Shown here: in pieces, positions 8,629 through 17,377 of the stretch | Layout: each line of letters opens with the position of its first letter | How positions within the stretch are numbered: position 1 is the first letter of the stretch | DNA from: Erwinia phyllosphaerae | GTDB taxonomy: Bacteria; Pseudomonadota; Gammaproteobacteria; Enterobacterales; Enterobacteriaceae | Assembly (NCBI RefSeq): GCF_019132875.1 | Contig: NZ_JAHSPF010000003.1 | Coordinates: 434,001-498,000 of the forward strand | Reading direction: 5' to 3' | Length of the DNA: 64,000 nucleotides | Notes under the pieces: generated by a model | Told to the model about the DNA's origin: nothing | Databases searched by the model: none | Seen by the model: only the letters and a program-made list of their open reading frames with translations | Made by a program: the position numbers and the translations under genes

Positions 8629-9823
8629 ATCTACTTATGCTGCGCTGGCGGCGCGTTTCCGCCCGATTTTTGCCCGTATCGCCGAAGGTGCCGTCGGGCG
8701 TGAACGACAGCGTGAACTGGCATACGAGCCGGTTCGCTGGCTGAAAGAGGCGGGTTTTGGCACTTTGCGCATCCCGCGTGAAGAGGGTGGCCTGGGCGCG
8801 ACGCTGCCGGAGCTGTTTCAACTGCTGAGCGAGCTGGCCGAGGCGGACTCAAATCTGCCGCAGGCGCTGCGCGCGCACTTTGCCTTTGTCGAAGACCGGC
8901 TTAACCAGCCGGACAGCGAATCGCGCCGCCGCTGGTTCCGCCGCTTTGCAGACGGTGAGCTGGTCGGCAGCGGCTGGAGCGAAATCGGCAATCTGAAGCT
9001 GGGCGAAGTCTTAACAAAAGTCTCGCCCGCGGCGCAAGGCTGGCTGCTTGACGGCGAAAAGTTTTACAGCACCGGCACGCTTTACGCCGACTGGATTGAT
9101 GTGTACGCGCAGCGCACCGACAACGGTCGCGACGTCATTGCGCTGGTCAACACGCATCAGCAGGGCGTGGAGCGCGACGACGACTGGGACGGCTTTGGGC
9201 AACGCTTGACCGGCAGCGGCACCACGCGCTTTCGCCAGGCGACGGTTGAACAGGAAAACGTTTATGACTTCAGCGAACGCTTTCGCTATCAAACCGCTTT
9301 CTATCAGCACGTTCTCTTATCGGTGCTGGTGGGCATTGGCCGCGCGGTAAGCCGCGACGTGTCGCAGGCCGTGGCGCAGCGTAAAAGGATCTACAGCCAC
9401 GGCAACGCGCCGCTGGTCAAACAGGACGCGCAGGTTCTACAGGTTGTCGGGCAAATTTCCAGTCAGGTATTTGCGGTGGAAGCCGCAGTACAGCGGGCCA
9501 GCCTGTCGTTACAAAAGGCTTTTGACGCGCGCTGGCTGAACGTTAGCGAAGAGCAGCTGCATAAGGCCAATATTCAGGCCGAGCTGGAAGCGGCTAAGGC
9601 GCAGGTTATCGCCAGCGAGCTGGTGCCGCGTGCCGCCACCGAGCTGTTTAACGCGCTGGGCGCTTCCGATACCCGCGTCAGTAAAGCGCTGGATCGTCAC
9701 TGGCGCAATGCCCGCACCGTAGCCTCACACAATCCCGTTATCTATAAGGCACGCAACGTCGGCGACTGGGAAGTGAACGGCAACGATCCAACCTTTATCT
9801 GGCAGATCGGTAACGGCGGCTGA
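8621..9823 (+). CDS. Acyl-CoA dehydrogenase-family monooxygenase, SfnB/DszC-like
   Basis: The 400-residue flavoprotein has the acyl-CoA dehydrogenase fold. Visible landmarks are LRIPREEGGLGATLPE, the flavin-contact region LDGEKFYSTGTLYADW, DGFGQRLTGSGTTRF and a C-terminal DRHWRNARTVASHNP segment shared with DszC and SfnB. Such proteins act as FMNH2-dependent monooxygenases rather than dehydrogenases. It overlaps the MFS gene by 8 nt (ATGTCTGA) and lies 17 nt before the next paralog. It is the most divergent of the three family members in this operon and lacks the GQIPQNHF signature of the other two, so a distinct substrate is likely. Confidence 0.8.
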   Translation: MSESTYAALAARFRPIFARIAEGAVGRERQRELAYEPVRWLKEAGFGTLRIPREEGGLGATLPELFQLLSELAEADSNLPQALRAHFAFVEDRLNQPDSESRRRWFRRFADGELVGSGWSEIGNLKLGEVLTKVSPAAQGWLLDGEKFYSTGTLYADWIDVYAQRTDNGRDVIALVNTHQQGVERDDDWDGFGQRLTGSGTTRFRQATVEQENVYDFSERFRYQTAFYQHVLLSVLVGIGRAVSRDVSQAVAQRKRIYSHGNAPLVKQDAQVLQVVGQISSQVFAVEAAVQRASLSLQKAFDARWLNVSEEQLHKANIQAELEAAKAQVIASELVPRAATELFNALGASDTRVSKALDRHWRNARTVASHNPVIYKARNVGDWEVNGNDPTFIWQIGNGG

Positions 9824-9840
9824 AGCCGCAGGAGCAAAGT

Positions 9841-11046
9841 ATGAGCGTGTCTGAAAATGACCGGGCGCCAGCGGGGGTGATAACCAGCGAAGCGCACGCG
9901 CTGGCCGCAGCCAGGGAGGTGGCGGCACTGGCGTTACCCGATGCCGCACATCGCGACAGAGAGCGCCGCTATCCGCTGGAAGCGCTGGCGCTGTTCAGCC
10001 GCAGCGGGCTGGGCAGCATTTCCATACCTCGTGAATTCGGCGGCGGCGGGCTGCCGTACCGTACCGTGGCGGAAGTTTTTCGGCTGATCTCCGCCGCCGA
10101 TCCGTCGCTGGGGCAGATCCCGCAAAATCATTTTGGCCTTATTCAGTTTCTCCGCGATGCCGCCACGCCAGAGCAGCAGCGGGCGCTGTTTGCAGAAATA
10201 GTGGCAGGCAAGAGGTTAGGTAACGGCGGCCCTGAGAAGCATACCCGTCATACCCGCGACGTGCAGGCGCGCCTTGCCAGACGCGTGGGCGGGCTGTTTT
10301 TAACCGGTGAAAAGTTCTATTCCACGGGGGCGCTTTTCGCCGACATCGTGGTAACCACCGCCGTTGATGACAAAGGCGAAGCGGTGATGGCGTTTATGCC
10401 ACGTACCGCGCCGGGGCTGGAGATCGTTGACGACTGGACGGGAATGGGGCAGCGCACCACGGCCAGCGGCACGGTGCGTCTGACCGCTGTGCCGGTCGAT
10501 CCGGCGCGGGTGGTGCCGCTACCTTCGGCGGATAAACCTTCACTGCGCGGCCCCGTGTCGCAACTGATCCAGACGGCTATCGATGCCGGGATCGCCAGCG
10601 GTGCCTTTACCGAAGCCTGTGAATTTATCCGTCTTCATTCGCGTCCGTGGGTTGATGCAGGCGTGGAGCGTAACGCCGACGACGCGCAACTGCTGGCGGA
10701 TGTGGGGCGTGTCTGGACGGCGTTACAGGCAGCGGAAGCGCTGCTGCGCCGGGCCGCTACCACGCTGGATGAGGTCGCGCTTCAGCCGCTGGAGGGGGCT
10801 GCTGCCGCGCGTGCTTCCATCGCCGTCGCAGAGGCGAAGGTGTTGACGACGAGCGCCGCCTTAATGGTCAGCGAAAAACTGCTGGAATGGGGCGGCAGCC
10901 GCGCCACGTTAAGCGAACACAACCTTGACCGCCACTGGCGCAACGCCCGTACCCATACGCTACACGATCCGGTGCGCTGGAAATATCACGCTATCGGCAA
11001 CTATTACCTTAATGCGATCTTCCCGGCGCGCCATGCCTGGATTTAA
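9841..11046 (+). CDS. sfnB: SfnB-family sulfur acquisition oxidoreductase (first copy)
   Basis: A 401-residue acyl-CoA dehydrogenase-like flavoprotein of the SfnB type, a family linked to growth on dimethylsulfone and other organosulfur sources. Key segments are GLGSISIPREFGGGGLP, LGQIPQNHFGLI, LTGEKFYSTGALFAD, WTGMGQRTTASGTVRL and the C-terminal LSEHNLDRHWRNARTHTLHDP. GGAG is 6 nt before ATG 9841. It lies 17 nt after one paralog and 10 nt before the next. The biochemical reaction of SfnB itself is not firmly established. Confidence 0.85.
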   Translation: MSVSENDRAPAGVITSEAHALAAAREVAALALPDAAHRDRERRYPLEALALFSRSGLGSISIPREFGGGGLPYRTVAEVFRLISAADPSLGQIPQNHFGLIQFLRDAATPEQQRALFAEIVAGKRLGNGGPEKHTRHTRDVQARLARRVGGLFLTGEKFYSTGALFADIVVTTAVDDKGEAVMAFMPRTAPGLEIVDDWTGMGQRTTASGTVRLTAVPVDPARVVPLPSADKPSLRGPVSQLIQTAIDAGIASGAFTEACEFIRLHSRPWVDAGVERNADDAQLLADVGRVWTALQAAEALLRRAATTLDEVALQPLEGAAAARASIAVAEAKVLTTSAALMVSEKLLEWGGSRATLSEHNLDRHWRNARTHTLHDPVRWKYHAIGNYYLNAIFPARHAWI

Positions 11047-11056
11047 GGAAGAAGTC

Positions 11057-12253
11057 ATGAGTCAGGTAACCCCCAAACGGCCCGCCGCCAGACTGGTTTC
11101 TGCGGCCCAGGCGCTTGCCGTCGCCCGCGAGCTGGCGCAGCATTTCCGCGAACAGTCGTCCCAACGCGACCGCGAACGGCAGCTTCCCCATGAGGAGCTG
11201 GTGACGCTGTTCGCCTCCGGTCTGGGCGCGATTACCGTTCCAGCCCGCTTCGGTGGCGCGGCGGTATCGACCAGCGTTCTGGCACAGGTTATCGCTATTC
11301 TCAGCGAAGCGGATGCCGCCATCGGTCAAATCCCGCAAAACCACTTCTATGCGCTGGAAGTCCTGCGCGTGAACGGTAGCGAACAGCAACAGCAGCGCCT
11401 TTATCAGGAGGTATTGCAGGGCGTTCATCTGGGCAACGCGCTGGCGGAATTTCGCACGCAGGCCGCGCATCTTCGCTCTACATCAATCCTGCACGACGGC
11501 AACGGCTGGCGGCTCAACGGTCAAAAATTTTACGCTACCGGCGCGCTGTTTGCCGATCGCATTCCCACCGCCGCGCGCGATGCCGCAGGCAAAGAACAGC
11601 TGGTGTTTGTGCCGCGCCAGCAGGCTGACGTCAGCGATGACTGGCGCGGATTTGGGCAACGCACGACCGGCAGCGGCACGGTGACGTTTAAGGATGTCAG
11701 CGTCGAGGAAGAGGATATCGTGCCTTTTCAAAGCGCTTTTGAGCGGCCAACCACGGTTGGGCCGGTGGCGCAGATTATGCACGCCGCTGTCGATCAGGGT
11801 ATTGCGCGCGCGGCGTTTAACGACATGCTCGATTTTATTCGTACCAGGGCAAGGCCGTGGCCGGACTCGGGCGTAGAGAAAGCCAGCGACGATCCGCTGC
11901 TGATTGACCGCGTAGGGCAGATGGCGGCGCGTCTGCAGGCAGGCGAAGCGCTGCTGGAAGAGGCGGGTTATGCGACGGACGAGGCGCAGCAGCAGCCGGA
12001 CGCACAGCGCGTGGCCGCAGCATCCATCAAGGTTGCCGCAGCCAGAGCCTGGACCACCGAGTGTTCGCTGGCGGCGGCCAATTTGCTGTTTGAGCTTTCC
12101 GGCACCCGTGCCGCGCTGACTGAGCACAACCTTGACCGCCACTGGCGCAATGCCCGCACGCATACGCTGCACGATCCGGTGCGCTGGAAATATCCGGCTA
12201 TCGGCAACTATGTTCTGAACGGCGTGCTGCCGCCGCGCAGGGGAACGATATGA
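11057..12253 (+). CDS. sfnB: SfnB-family sulfur acquisition oxidoreductase (second copy)
   Basis: The 398-residue protein is paralogous to its upstream neighbour. It shares LGAITVPARFGGAAV, IGQIPQNHFYALE, LNGQKFYATGALFAD, WRGFGQRTTGSGTV and an almost identical C-terminus, LTEHNLDRHWRNARTHTLHDP. ATG 11057 has AAGGAAG about 6 nt upstream; an open frame extends further but falls inside the previous gene. The stop overlaps the next ATG in an ATGA junction. The two copies probably arose by duplication and may act on different substrates or as a heteromer (inference). Confidence 0.85.
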   Translation: MSQVTPKRPAARLVSAAQALAVARELAQHFREQSSQRDRERQLPHEELVTLFASGLGAITVPARFGGAAVSTSVLAQVIAILSEADAAIGQIPQNHFYALEVLRVNGSEQQQQRLYQEVLQGVHLGNALAEFRTQAAHLRSTSILHDGNGWRLNGQKFYATGALFADRIPTAARDAAGKEQLVFVPRQQADVSDDWRGFGQRTTGSGTVTFKDVSVEEEDIVPFQSAFERPTTVGPVAQIMHAAVDQGIARAAFNDMLDFIRTRARPWPDSGVEKASDDPLLIDRVGQMAARLQAGEALLEEAGYATDEAQQQPDAQRVAAASIKVAAARAWTTECSLAAANLLFELSGTRAALTEHNLDRHWRNARTHTLHDPVRWKYPAIGNYVLNGVLPPRRGTI

Positions 12254-13626
12254 AACCGGCCAAAAAGATCCTGCTTAACGCCTTCAATATGAACTGCGTT
12301 GGCCATATCCACCACGGCATGTGGACGCATCCCGACGATCGCTCAACGGACTTTAACGACCTCGGCTACTGGCTGGAGCTGGCAAAAACGCTGGAAAAAG
12401 GGCTGTTTGACGGGCTGTTTATTGCCGACATTATTGGCGTTTACGACGTTTACCAGCAGGGCATTATGCTGACCGCCAGCGAAGCGATTCAGCTGCCGGT
12501 CAACGATCCGCTGATGCTGGTTTCGGCGATGGCCAGCGTGACCGATCACCTGGGTTTTGGCGTCACCGCCAATCTCAGCTACGAAACCCCCTATGCCTTT
12601 GCCCGACGCTTCTCCACGCTGGATCATCTGACCAAAGGCCGTATCGGCTGGAATATCGTGACCGGCTATCTGGACAGCGCGGCCAGAGCCACGGGCGAGC
12701 GCGAGCTGCTGGCACACGATCGCCGCTACGATCGCGCCGACGAGTTTCTCGACGTCAGCTATCAGCTGTGGGAAGGGAGCTGGGAGGAGGACGCCGTCGT
12801 CAACGATCGGGAGCGTCGCCGGTATGCCGACGCCGCCAGAATTCATCCGATACACCATCACGGCGAGTTTTATCAGCTGGATGGCTATCATCTGTCACAG
12901 CCTTCTCCCCAGCGCACGCCGCTGCTGTTTCAGGCCGGAAGCTCGGCGCGCGGGATTGATTTTGCCGCTCGCCATGCGGAATGCACCTTTGTTAACGGCA
13001 GTACGCCGCAGGCGATGCGGGCGCAGTCAAAAAGATTACGGCAGGCAGCGACAGCGGCAGGTCGCCAGCCGGATGACGTCAAAATATTTATGGGTATTTC
13101 GGTTATCGTCGCGGCCACGGCCCGAGAAGCGCAGGAGAAATACCGCGAGTACCTGCGTTACGCCAGCCCGGAGGCCGGGGTCGCCCACTTTTCCAGCTCG
13201 ATCGGCGTCGATCTGGCGCAGTTCGCGCTGGACGAACCGATTGGTGGTGGCGCCACGCGCGCTATTGAATCGGTCAGCAAAGCCTATGACGGCTGGACGC
13301 GGCGGCAGCTGCTGGAGCAGCACGCGCTGGGCGGCCGCTATACGGTCATCGTTGGCGATCCCTCACAGGTGGCGGACGAGCTAATCCGCTGGCTGGACGA
13401 GGCGGATATTGATGGCTTCAACCTGACCCGCATCCTCAACCCGCAAAGCTATCTCGATTTTATTGAGCTGGTGGTGCCGGAGCTGCAACAGCGCGGACGC
13501 TACAAAACGGCCTATCAGCCCGGCCCGCTCAGAAATAAACTTTTCGGCGATTCCCGCCTGCCGCAGCGCCATCCGGCGGCTCGCTGGCGCGTGGATGCTG
13601 CCTCTCACCATAAGGACAAACGATGA
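12250..13626 (+). CDS. NtaA/SnaA/DszA-family flavin-dependent monooxygenase (second copy)
   Basis: An LLM-class monooxygenase of 458 residues, clearly paralogous to the gene at 5457. Shared segments are LNAFNMNCVGHIHHGMW, FDGLFIADIIGVYDVYQ, FARRFSTLDHLTKGRIGWNIVTG and LLFQAGSSARG. It needs reduced FMN from a separate reductase, which is not encoded nearby. ATGA junctions of 4 nt join it to sfnB upstream and to the MetQ-like gene downstream, so it is cotranslated with an importer. This supports a role in degrading an imported sulfur compound. Confidence 0.85.
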   Translation: MKPAKKILLNAFNMNCVGHIHHGMWTHPDDRSTDFNDLGYWLELAKTLEKGLFDGLFIADIIGVYDVYQQGIMLTASEAIQLPVNDPLMLVSAMASVTDHLGFGVTANLSYETPYAFARRFSTLDHLTKGRIGWNIVTGYLDSAARATGERELLAHDRRYDRADEFLDVSYQLWEGSWEEDAVVNDRERRRYADAARIHPIHHHGEFYQLDGYHLSQPSPQRTPLLFQAGSSARGIDFAARHAECTFVNGSTPQAMRAQSKRLRQAATAAGRQPDDVKIFMGISVIVAATAREAQEKYREYLRYASPEAGVAHFSSSIGVDLAQFALDEPIGGGATRAIESVSKAYDGWTRRQLLEQHALGGRYTVIVGDPSQVADELIRWLDEADIDGFNLTRILNPQSYLDFIELVVPELQQRGRYKTAYQPGPLRNKLFGDSRLPQRHPAARWRVDAASHHKDKR

Positions 13627-14414
13627 AAGCACTGATTCTGGCTGGCCTGCTGGGCCTGTCCACGCTGGCCGCCGCCGCAGACTACAGCGGGCCGTTGAAG
13701 GTGGGCACCACTTCAGCCTTCGCGCCGCCGCTGGAAACGGCGGTAGCGGAAGCAAAAAAACAGGGGCTTGAGGTTAAGCTGATTGAGTTCAGCGACTGGA
13801 CAGCGCCCAACGTCAGCGTCGAAAACGGCGATATCGACGTCAATCTGTTCCAGCACCAGCCGTTTCTGGATAACGCTAACCAGCAGGGCGGTTTTCATCT
13901 GGTGAGCTATGCGCCAGCCATTATTAACAACGTGGGGCTTTATTCGCTAAAACACAGCAGCCTGACGCAGATCCCGGACGGCGGCACCGTTGCCATTGCT
14001 AACGATCCGATTAACGGCGCGCGCGGCCTGCTGTTGCTCCAGAAAGCGAAGCTGATTCAGCTCCGGCCGGGCGCGGGACTGAAGTCGACGGTGGATGACA
14101 TTGTGGCCAATCCAAAACATCTGAAAATTCTTGAGGTGGAAGCGGTGCAGCTGTCGCGCTCGCTGGAAGAGGTGGATCTGGCGCAGGGCTATCCGCACTA
14201 CCTGCGCGCTTCGGGCGTTATCGATCCTAACAAGGCGCTGCTGTTTGATGGCCTTGAGCATCCCGAGTACGTTATCCAGTTCGTCATCCGCGACGGACAT
14301 CAGAACGATCCGCGCCTGAAAAAATTTGTCGCGATTTATCAGCACTCGCCGGTCGTTCGCGCCAGCCTTGACCGCTTCTACGGCAAGCTTTATCAGCCGG
14401 GCTGGCGTCAGTGA
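13623..14414 (+). CDS. MetQ/NlpA-family ABC substrate-binding protein, non-lipidated
   Basis: A periplasmic binding protein of 263 residues. The N-terminus is a classic signal peptide (MKALILAGLLGLSTLAAAA, cleavage near ADYSG). There is no lipobox cysteine, unlike MetQ and NlpA, which are lipoproteins. Family landmarks are KVGTTSAFAPPLE, VNLFQHQPFLDNAN, VAIANDPINGARGLLLLQ and VDLAQGYPHYLRASG. It is overlapped by the neighbouring genes on both sides and precedes matching ATPase and permease genes. MetQ members bind methionine; the context suggests a methionine-like or organosulfur ligand. The absence of a lipid anchor makes it freely periplasmic. Confidence 0.85.
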   Translation: MKALILAGLLGLSTLAAAADYSGPLKVGTTSAFAPPLETAVAEAKKQGLEVKLIEFSDWTAPNVSVENGDIDVNLFQHQPFLDNANQQGGFHLVSYAPAIINNVGLYSLKHSSLTQIPDGGTVAIANDPINGARGLLLLQKAKLIQLRPGAGLKSTVDDIVANPKHLKILEVEAVQLSRSLEEVDLAQGYPHYLRASGVIDPNKALLFDGLEHPEYVIQFVIRDGHQNDPRLKKFVAIYQHSPVVRASLDRFYGKLYQPGWRQ

Positions 14415-15490
14415 TGGCGATGCTAAACTGGCCGCAGGAGGAAGCGCCGCAGCCGGCGGTGGATGAGCATGTCAGGGTCACCGCGCTGAGCAAGCGCTAT
14501 CCGGGCCAGCAGGTTGACGCGCTGCATCAGGTTACGCTGCAAATTGAGCGCGGCACCATCTTCGGCATCATTGGCCGCAGCGGCGCGGGCAAATCTTCGC
14601 TGATCCGCTGCCTTAATCGGCTGGAAGAGCCGACGGCGGGCAGCGTGGTGATTGACGGCGTGGATATCGGCAGCCTGACGGAAAGCGAGCTGGTGAACTG
14701 GCGACGCAGTAGCGGCATGATTTTCCAGCACTTTAATTTGCTGTCGGCGAAAACGGTCAGGGAAAATATAGAGTTACCGATGCGGGTCGCGGGCGTACCA
14801 AAGGCGCAGCGGCGGCAAAAAGCCGACGAGCTGCTGGCGCTGGTCGGGCTGACTGAAAAAGCGACGGCCTGGCCCGCGCAGCTTTCCGGCGGCCAGAAGC
14901 AGCGCGTCGGCATCGCCCGCGCGCTGGTGCACGATCCGCGGTTGCTGCTGTGCGACGAGGCGACCTCGGCGCTGGATCCGGAAACGACCCGTTCGGTGCT
15001 GGCGCTGCTGCGCGAAATCAACCGGCAAAAGGGGATTACTATCGTGCTGATTACCCATGAAATGGCGGTGATCCACGATCTCTGCCATCAGGTTGCGGTG
15101 CTGGATAAAGGCGAGGTTGTAGAGCAGGGGCCGGTCTGGCAGGTTTATGGCGATCCGCAGCACGAGACCACGCGCCAGCTGCTGAATCCGGGCAGGGAAA
15201 CGGTCGCGCTACCGGGCCGTCTGACCGCACAGCCGCTTTCCGGGCAATCGCGACCTTTAATCAGCCTGGGCTATAGCGGCGGCGGTGCACTGCCGCAGCT
15301 GGCAAAGCTAAGCGCGCTGCTGGGCGACGAGCTGACGCTGGTTGAAAGCACGCTGGAGTGGATTCAGGGCAGGCAAATCGGCCGTCTGGTGCTGCTGGGC
15401 AAGACTGACAGCAGCCCGTTCAGAGTAGAAAAAATTCCGGCACAGCTGGCCGATCGCGTGGAGGTATTGGGCTATGTCACTGCAAATTGA
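14414..15490 (+). CDS. MetN-like ABC transporter ATP-binding protein with NIL domain
   Basis: The 358-residue ATPase has Walker A GRSGAGKSS, signature LSGGQKQRVGIARAL, Walker B RLLLCDEATSALDPET and the switch histidine in ITHEM. A C-terminal extension from about residue 280 is a NIL-type regulatory domain; in MetN this binds methionine and shuts the transporter down. ATG 14414 shares its A with the TGA of the upstream gene (TGATG); GTG 14411 is an alternative. A roughly 20-residue N-terminal extension precedes the nucleotide-binding domain. It powers the MetQNI-like importer made with its two neighbours. Confidence 0.88.
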   Translation: MAMLNWPQEEAPQPAVDEHVRVTALSKRYPGQQVDALHQVTLQIERGTIFGIIGRSGAGKSSLIRCLNRLEEPTAGSVVIDGVDIGSLTESELVNWRRSSGMIFQHFNLLSAKTVRENIELPMRVAGVPKAQRRQKADELLALVGLTEKATAWPAQLSGGQKQRVGIARALVHDPRLLLCDEATSALDPETTRSVLALLREINRQKGITIVLITHEMAVIHDLCHQVAVLDKGEVVEQGPVWQVYGDPQHETTRQLLNPGRETVALPGRLTAQPLSGQSRPLISLGYSGGGALPQLAKLSALLGDELTLVESTLEWIQGRQIGRLVLLGKTDSSPFRVEKIPAQLADRVEVLGYVTAN

Positions 15491-16124
15491 ACGTTTATGG
15501 CAGGGCGTGCAGGAGACGCTGATGATGGTCGGCGCTTCGTCGCTGGCGGCGCTGTTGCTTGGCCTGCCGCTGGCGGTGGTGCTGGTGATCACCGACCGGA
15601 AAAATTTGTTCGCCAGCCCGTTGCTCAACCGCGTGTTGGGCTGGGGGGTGAACCTGTTTCGCTCGGTGCCTTTTTTAATCCTGATGGTGGCGCTGATCCC
15701 CTTTACCCGACTGATTGTCGGCACCAGCTATGGCGTATGGGCAGCCGTGGTGCCGCTGACGATGGCGGCCACGCCGTTTTTTGCGCGCATTGCCGAAGTC
15801 AGCCTGCGCGAGGTGGACAAAGGGTTAGTCGAGGCTGCGCAGGCGATGGGCTTTCGCCGCTGGCATATTATCTGGCACGTTCTGCTGCCGGAAGCCCGGC
15901 CGGGCATTATCAGCGGGTTTACCATCACGCTGGTTACCATGATCAACGCTTCCGCGATGGCGGGTGCTATCGGGGCGGGTGGGCTGGGCGACCTGGCTTA
16001 TCGCTATGGCTATCAGCGTTTTGATACCCAGGTAATGGTTACGGTGATTGTGGTGCTGGTGGCGCTGGTCACAGTGCTGCAGTTTTGCGGCGACCGCCTC
16101 TCTAAAAGGCTGAATCGCCGTTAG
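15474..16124 (+). CDS. MetI-like ABC transporter permease
   Basis: A 216-residue inner-membrane permease with about five spans. The EAA-type cytoplasmic loop is EAAQAMGFRRWHIIWHVLLPEARPGI, in the form EAxxxxG that contacts the ATPase. The start overlaps the ATPase gene by 17 nt, the longest overlap in the unit, implying strict coupling. It closes the eight-gene sulfur operon and ends 12 bp before the convergent MFS gene. No intrinsic terminator is obvious in that gap. Confidence 0.88.
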   Translation: MSLQIERLWQGVQETLMMVGASSLAALLLGLPLAVVLVITDRKNLFASPLLNRVLGWGVNLFRSVPFLILMVALIPFTRLIVGTSYGVWAAVVPLTMAATPFFARIAEVSLREVDKGLVEAAQAMGFRRWHIIWHVLLPEARPGIISGFTITLVTMINASAMAGAIGAGGLGDLAYRYGYQRFDTQVMVTVIVVLVALVTVLQFCGDRLSKRLNRR

Positions 16125-16136
16125 GTTCGGAAGGGG

Positions 16137-17303
16137 TTACATGCTGACCCGCCGTGACAGCAGCGCCACCGCCAGCAGCAGCGCGGTCACCATCAGAAAG
16201 GCGATGGGCAGCGAGCTGACGTGGGCGATAAAGCCGATACTGGCGGGGCCAGCCAGCACGCCGATATAGCCCAGCGTGGTCATGGCAGGCACGGCCGTGG
16301 CCTGCGGCATACTTTTCTGACGGCCAATGGCGGTAAACATCACCGGCACGATGTTGGCGCAGCCGATACCGATCAGCAGGTAGCCGACCAGCGCGAACTG
16401 CCAGGAAGGGATCACCACCGGCAGCGCCAGACCGGCAGCGGCAGTCAGCGCCCCCAGCAACACCACTTTTTCACGGCCAAAGCGCGCGACGATGCGGTCG
16501 CCGGTCAGGCGGCCAACGGTCATCGCGGTAGCAAAAAAGGCAAAGCCCAGCCCGCCCAGGGTTTCCGGCATGGCGCGATGTTCAGTCAGGAACACTGCAC
16601 TCCAGTCCAGCACCGTGCCTTCCGCCAGGAATACGGCAAAACAGATGGCGCCAATGGTCAGCACCGCGCCTTTTGGCAAGGCAAAGGCCGGGCCTTCCGG
16701 CGGATTAGCCCAGGTAAGCAGACCACGAAAGCTGTAAGCCAACAGCAGCACCGAAAAGATAGCCGCAACCATGCTGGCCCCGAACGGCGTCAGGCCGCTC
16801 GACATCATGCCGCTGACCGCACCCGCGCCCGCAATGCCGCCAAGGCTGTAAAAACCATGAAAGCCAGACATCATCGGCACCGGCGCGGCTTTTTCTACCA
16901 GGATCGCCTGCACGTTCATCGCGCAGTCGGTGGTGCCTACGCCCATGCCAAAAATCAGCAGCGCCAGCGCCAGTAGCGCGGGGCTGGGCAGGATCGCCAG
17001 CAAAGGCAGCATCAGGCAGAAAGCCAGCGTGGCGAGAGTCATTACCGCCCGGCAGCCAAAGCGGGTTGTCAAATAGCCGGTCAGCGGCATCGCTACCAGC
17101 GCGCCGACCCCCAGGCAGAGCAGCAGCATCCCCAGCGTCCCGTCGTTAACCCCGGTATTCATTTTGGCGAAGGGCACCAGCGCGGACCAGCCAGCGGTGG
17201 CGAAGCCCGCCACAAAAAACATAATTCGCGTGGCGTTTTGCTCACGCCTGGCAGGCGTTTCTCTGGTGGCGTTTTCCTTCAGCGTGTCGGCGTAGTCGGG
17301 CAT
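16137..17303 (-). CDS. MFS transporter, YbjJ/FucP-like
   Basis: A 388-residue permease with about twelve hydrophobic spans and a charged N-terminal tail of some 25 residues. The fold and segments such as MSGFHGFYSLGGIAGAG and FAEGT/FLAEGTVLDWSAVFL resemble the E. coli YbjJ group of uncharacterised MFS proteins. It faces the sulfur operon convergently and precedes nothing closely, so it looks monocistronic. Substrate unknown; a sugar or an efflux role are both possible. Confidence 0.8.
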   Translation of the reverse strand: MPDYADTLKENATRETPARREQNATRIMFFVAGFATAGWSALVPFAKMNTGVNDGTLGMLLLCLGVGALVAMPLTGYLTTRFGCRAVMTLATLAFCLMLPLLAILPSPALLALALLIFGMGVGTTDCAMNVQAILVEKAAPVPMMSGFHGFYSLGGIAGAGAVSGMMSSGLTPFGASMVAAIFSVLLLAYSFRGLLTWANPPEGPAFALPKGAVLTIGAICFAVFLAEGTVLDWSAVFLTEHRAMPETLGGLGFAFFATAMTVGRLTGDRIVARFGREKVVLLGALTAAAGLALPVVIPSWQFALVGYLLIGIGCANIVPVMFTAIGRQKSMPQATAVPAMTTLGYIGVLAGPASIGFIAHVSSLPIAFLMVTALLLAVALLSRRVSM

Positions 17304-17377
17304 GGGCAGTAATACTCCAGAATCAGTGGAACAGAGATGGATTTACTATAGCTAAAACTTGCCGACACGGTTCACGC

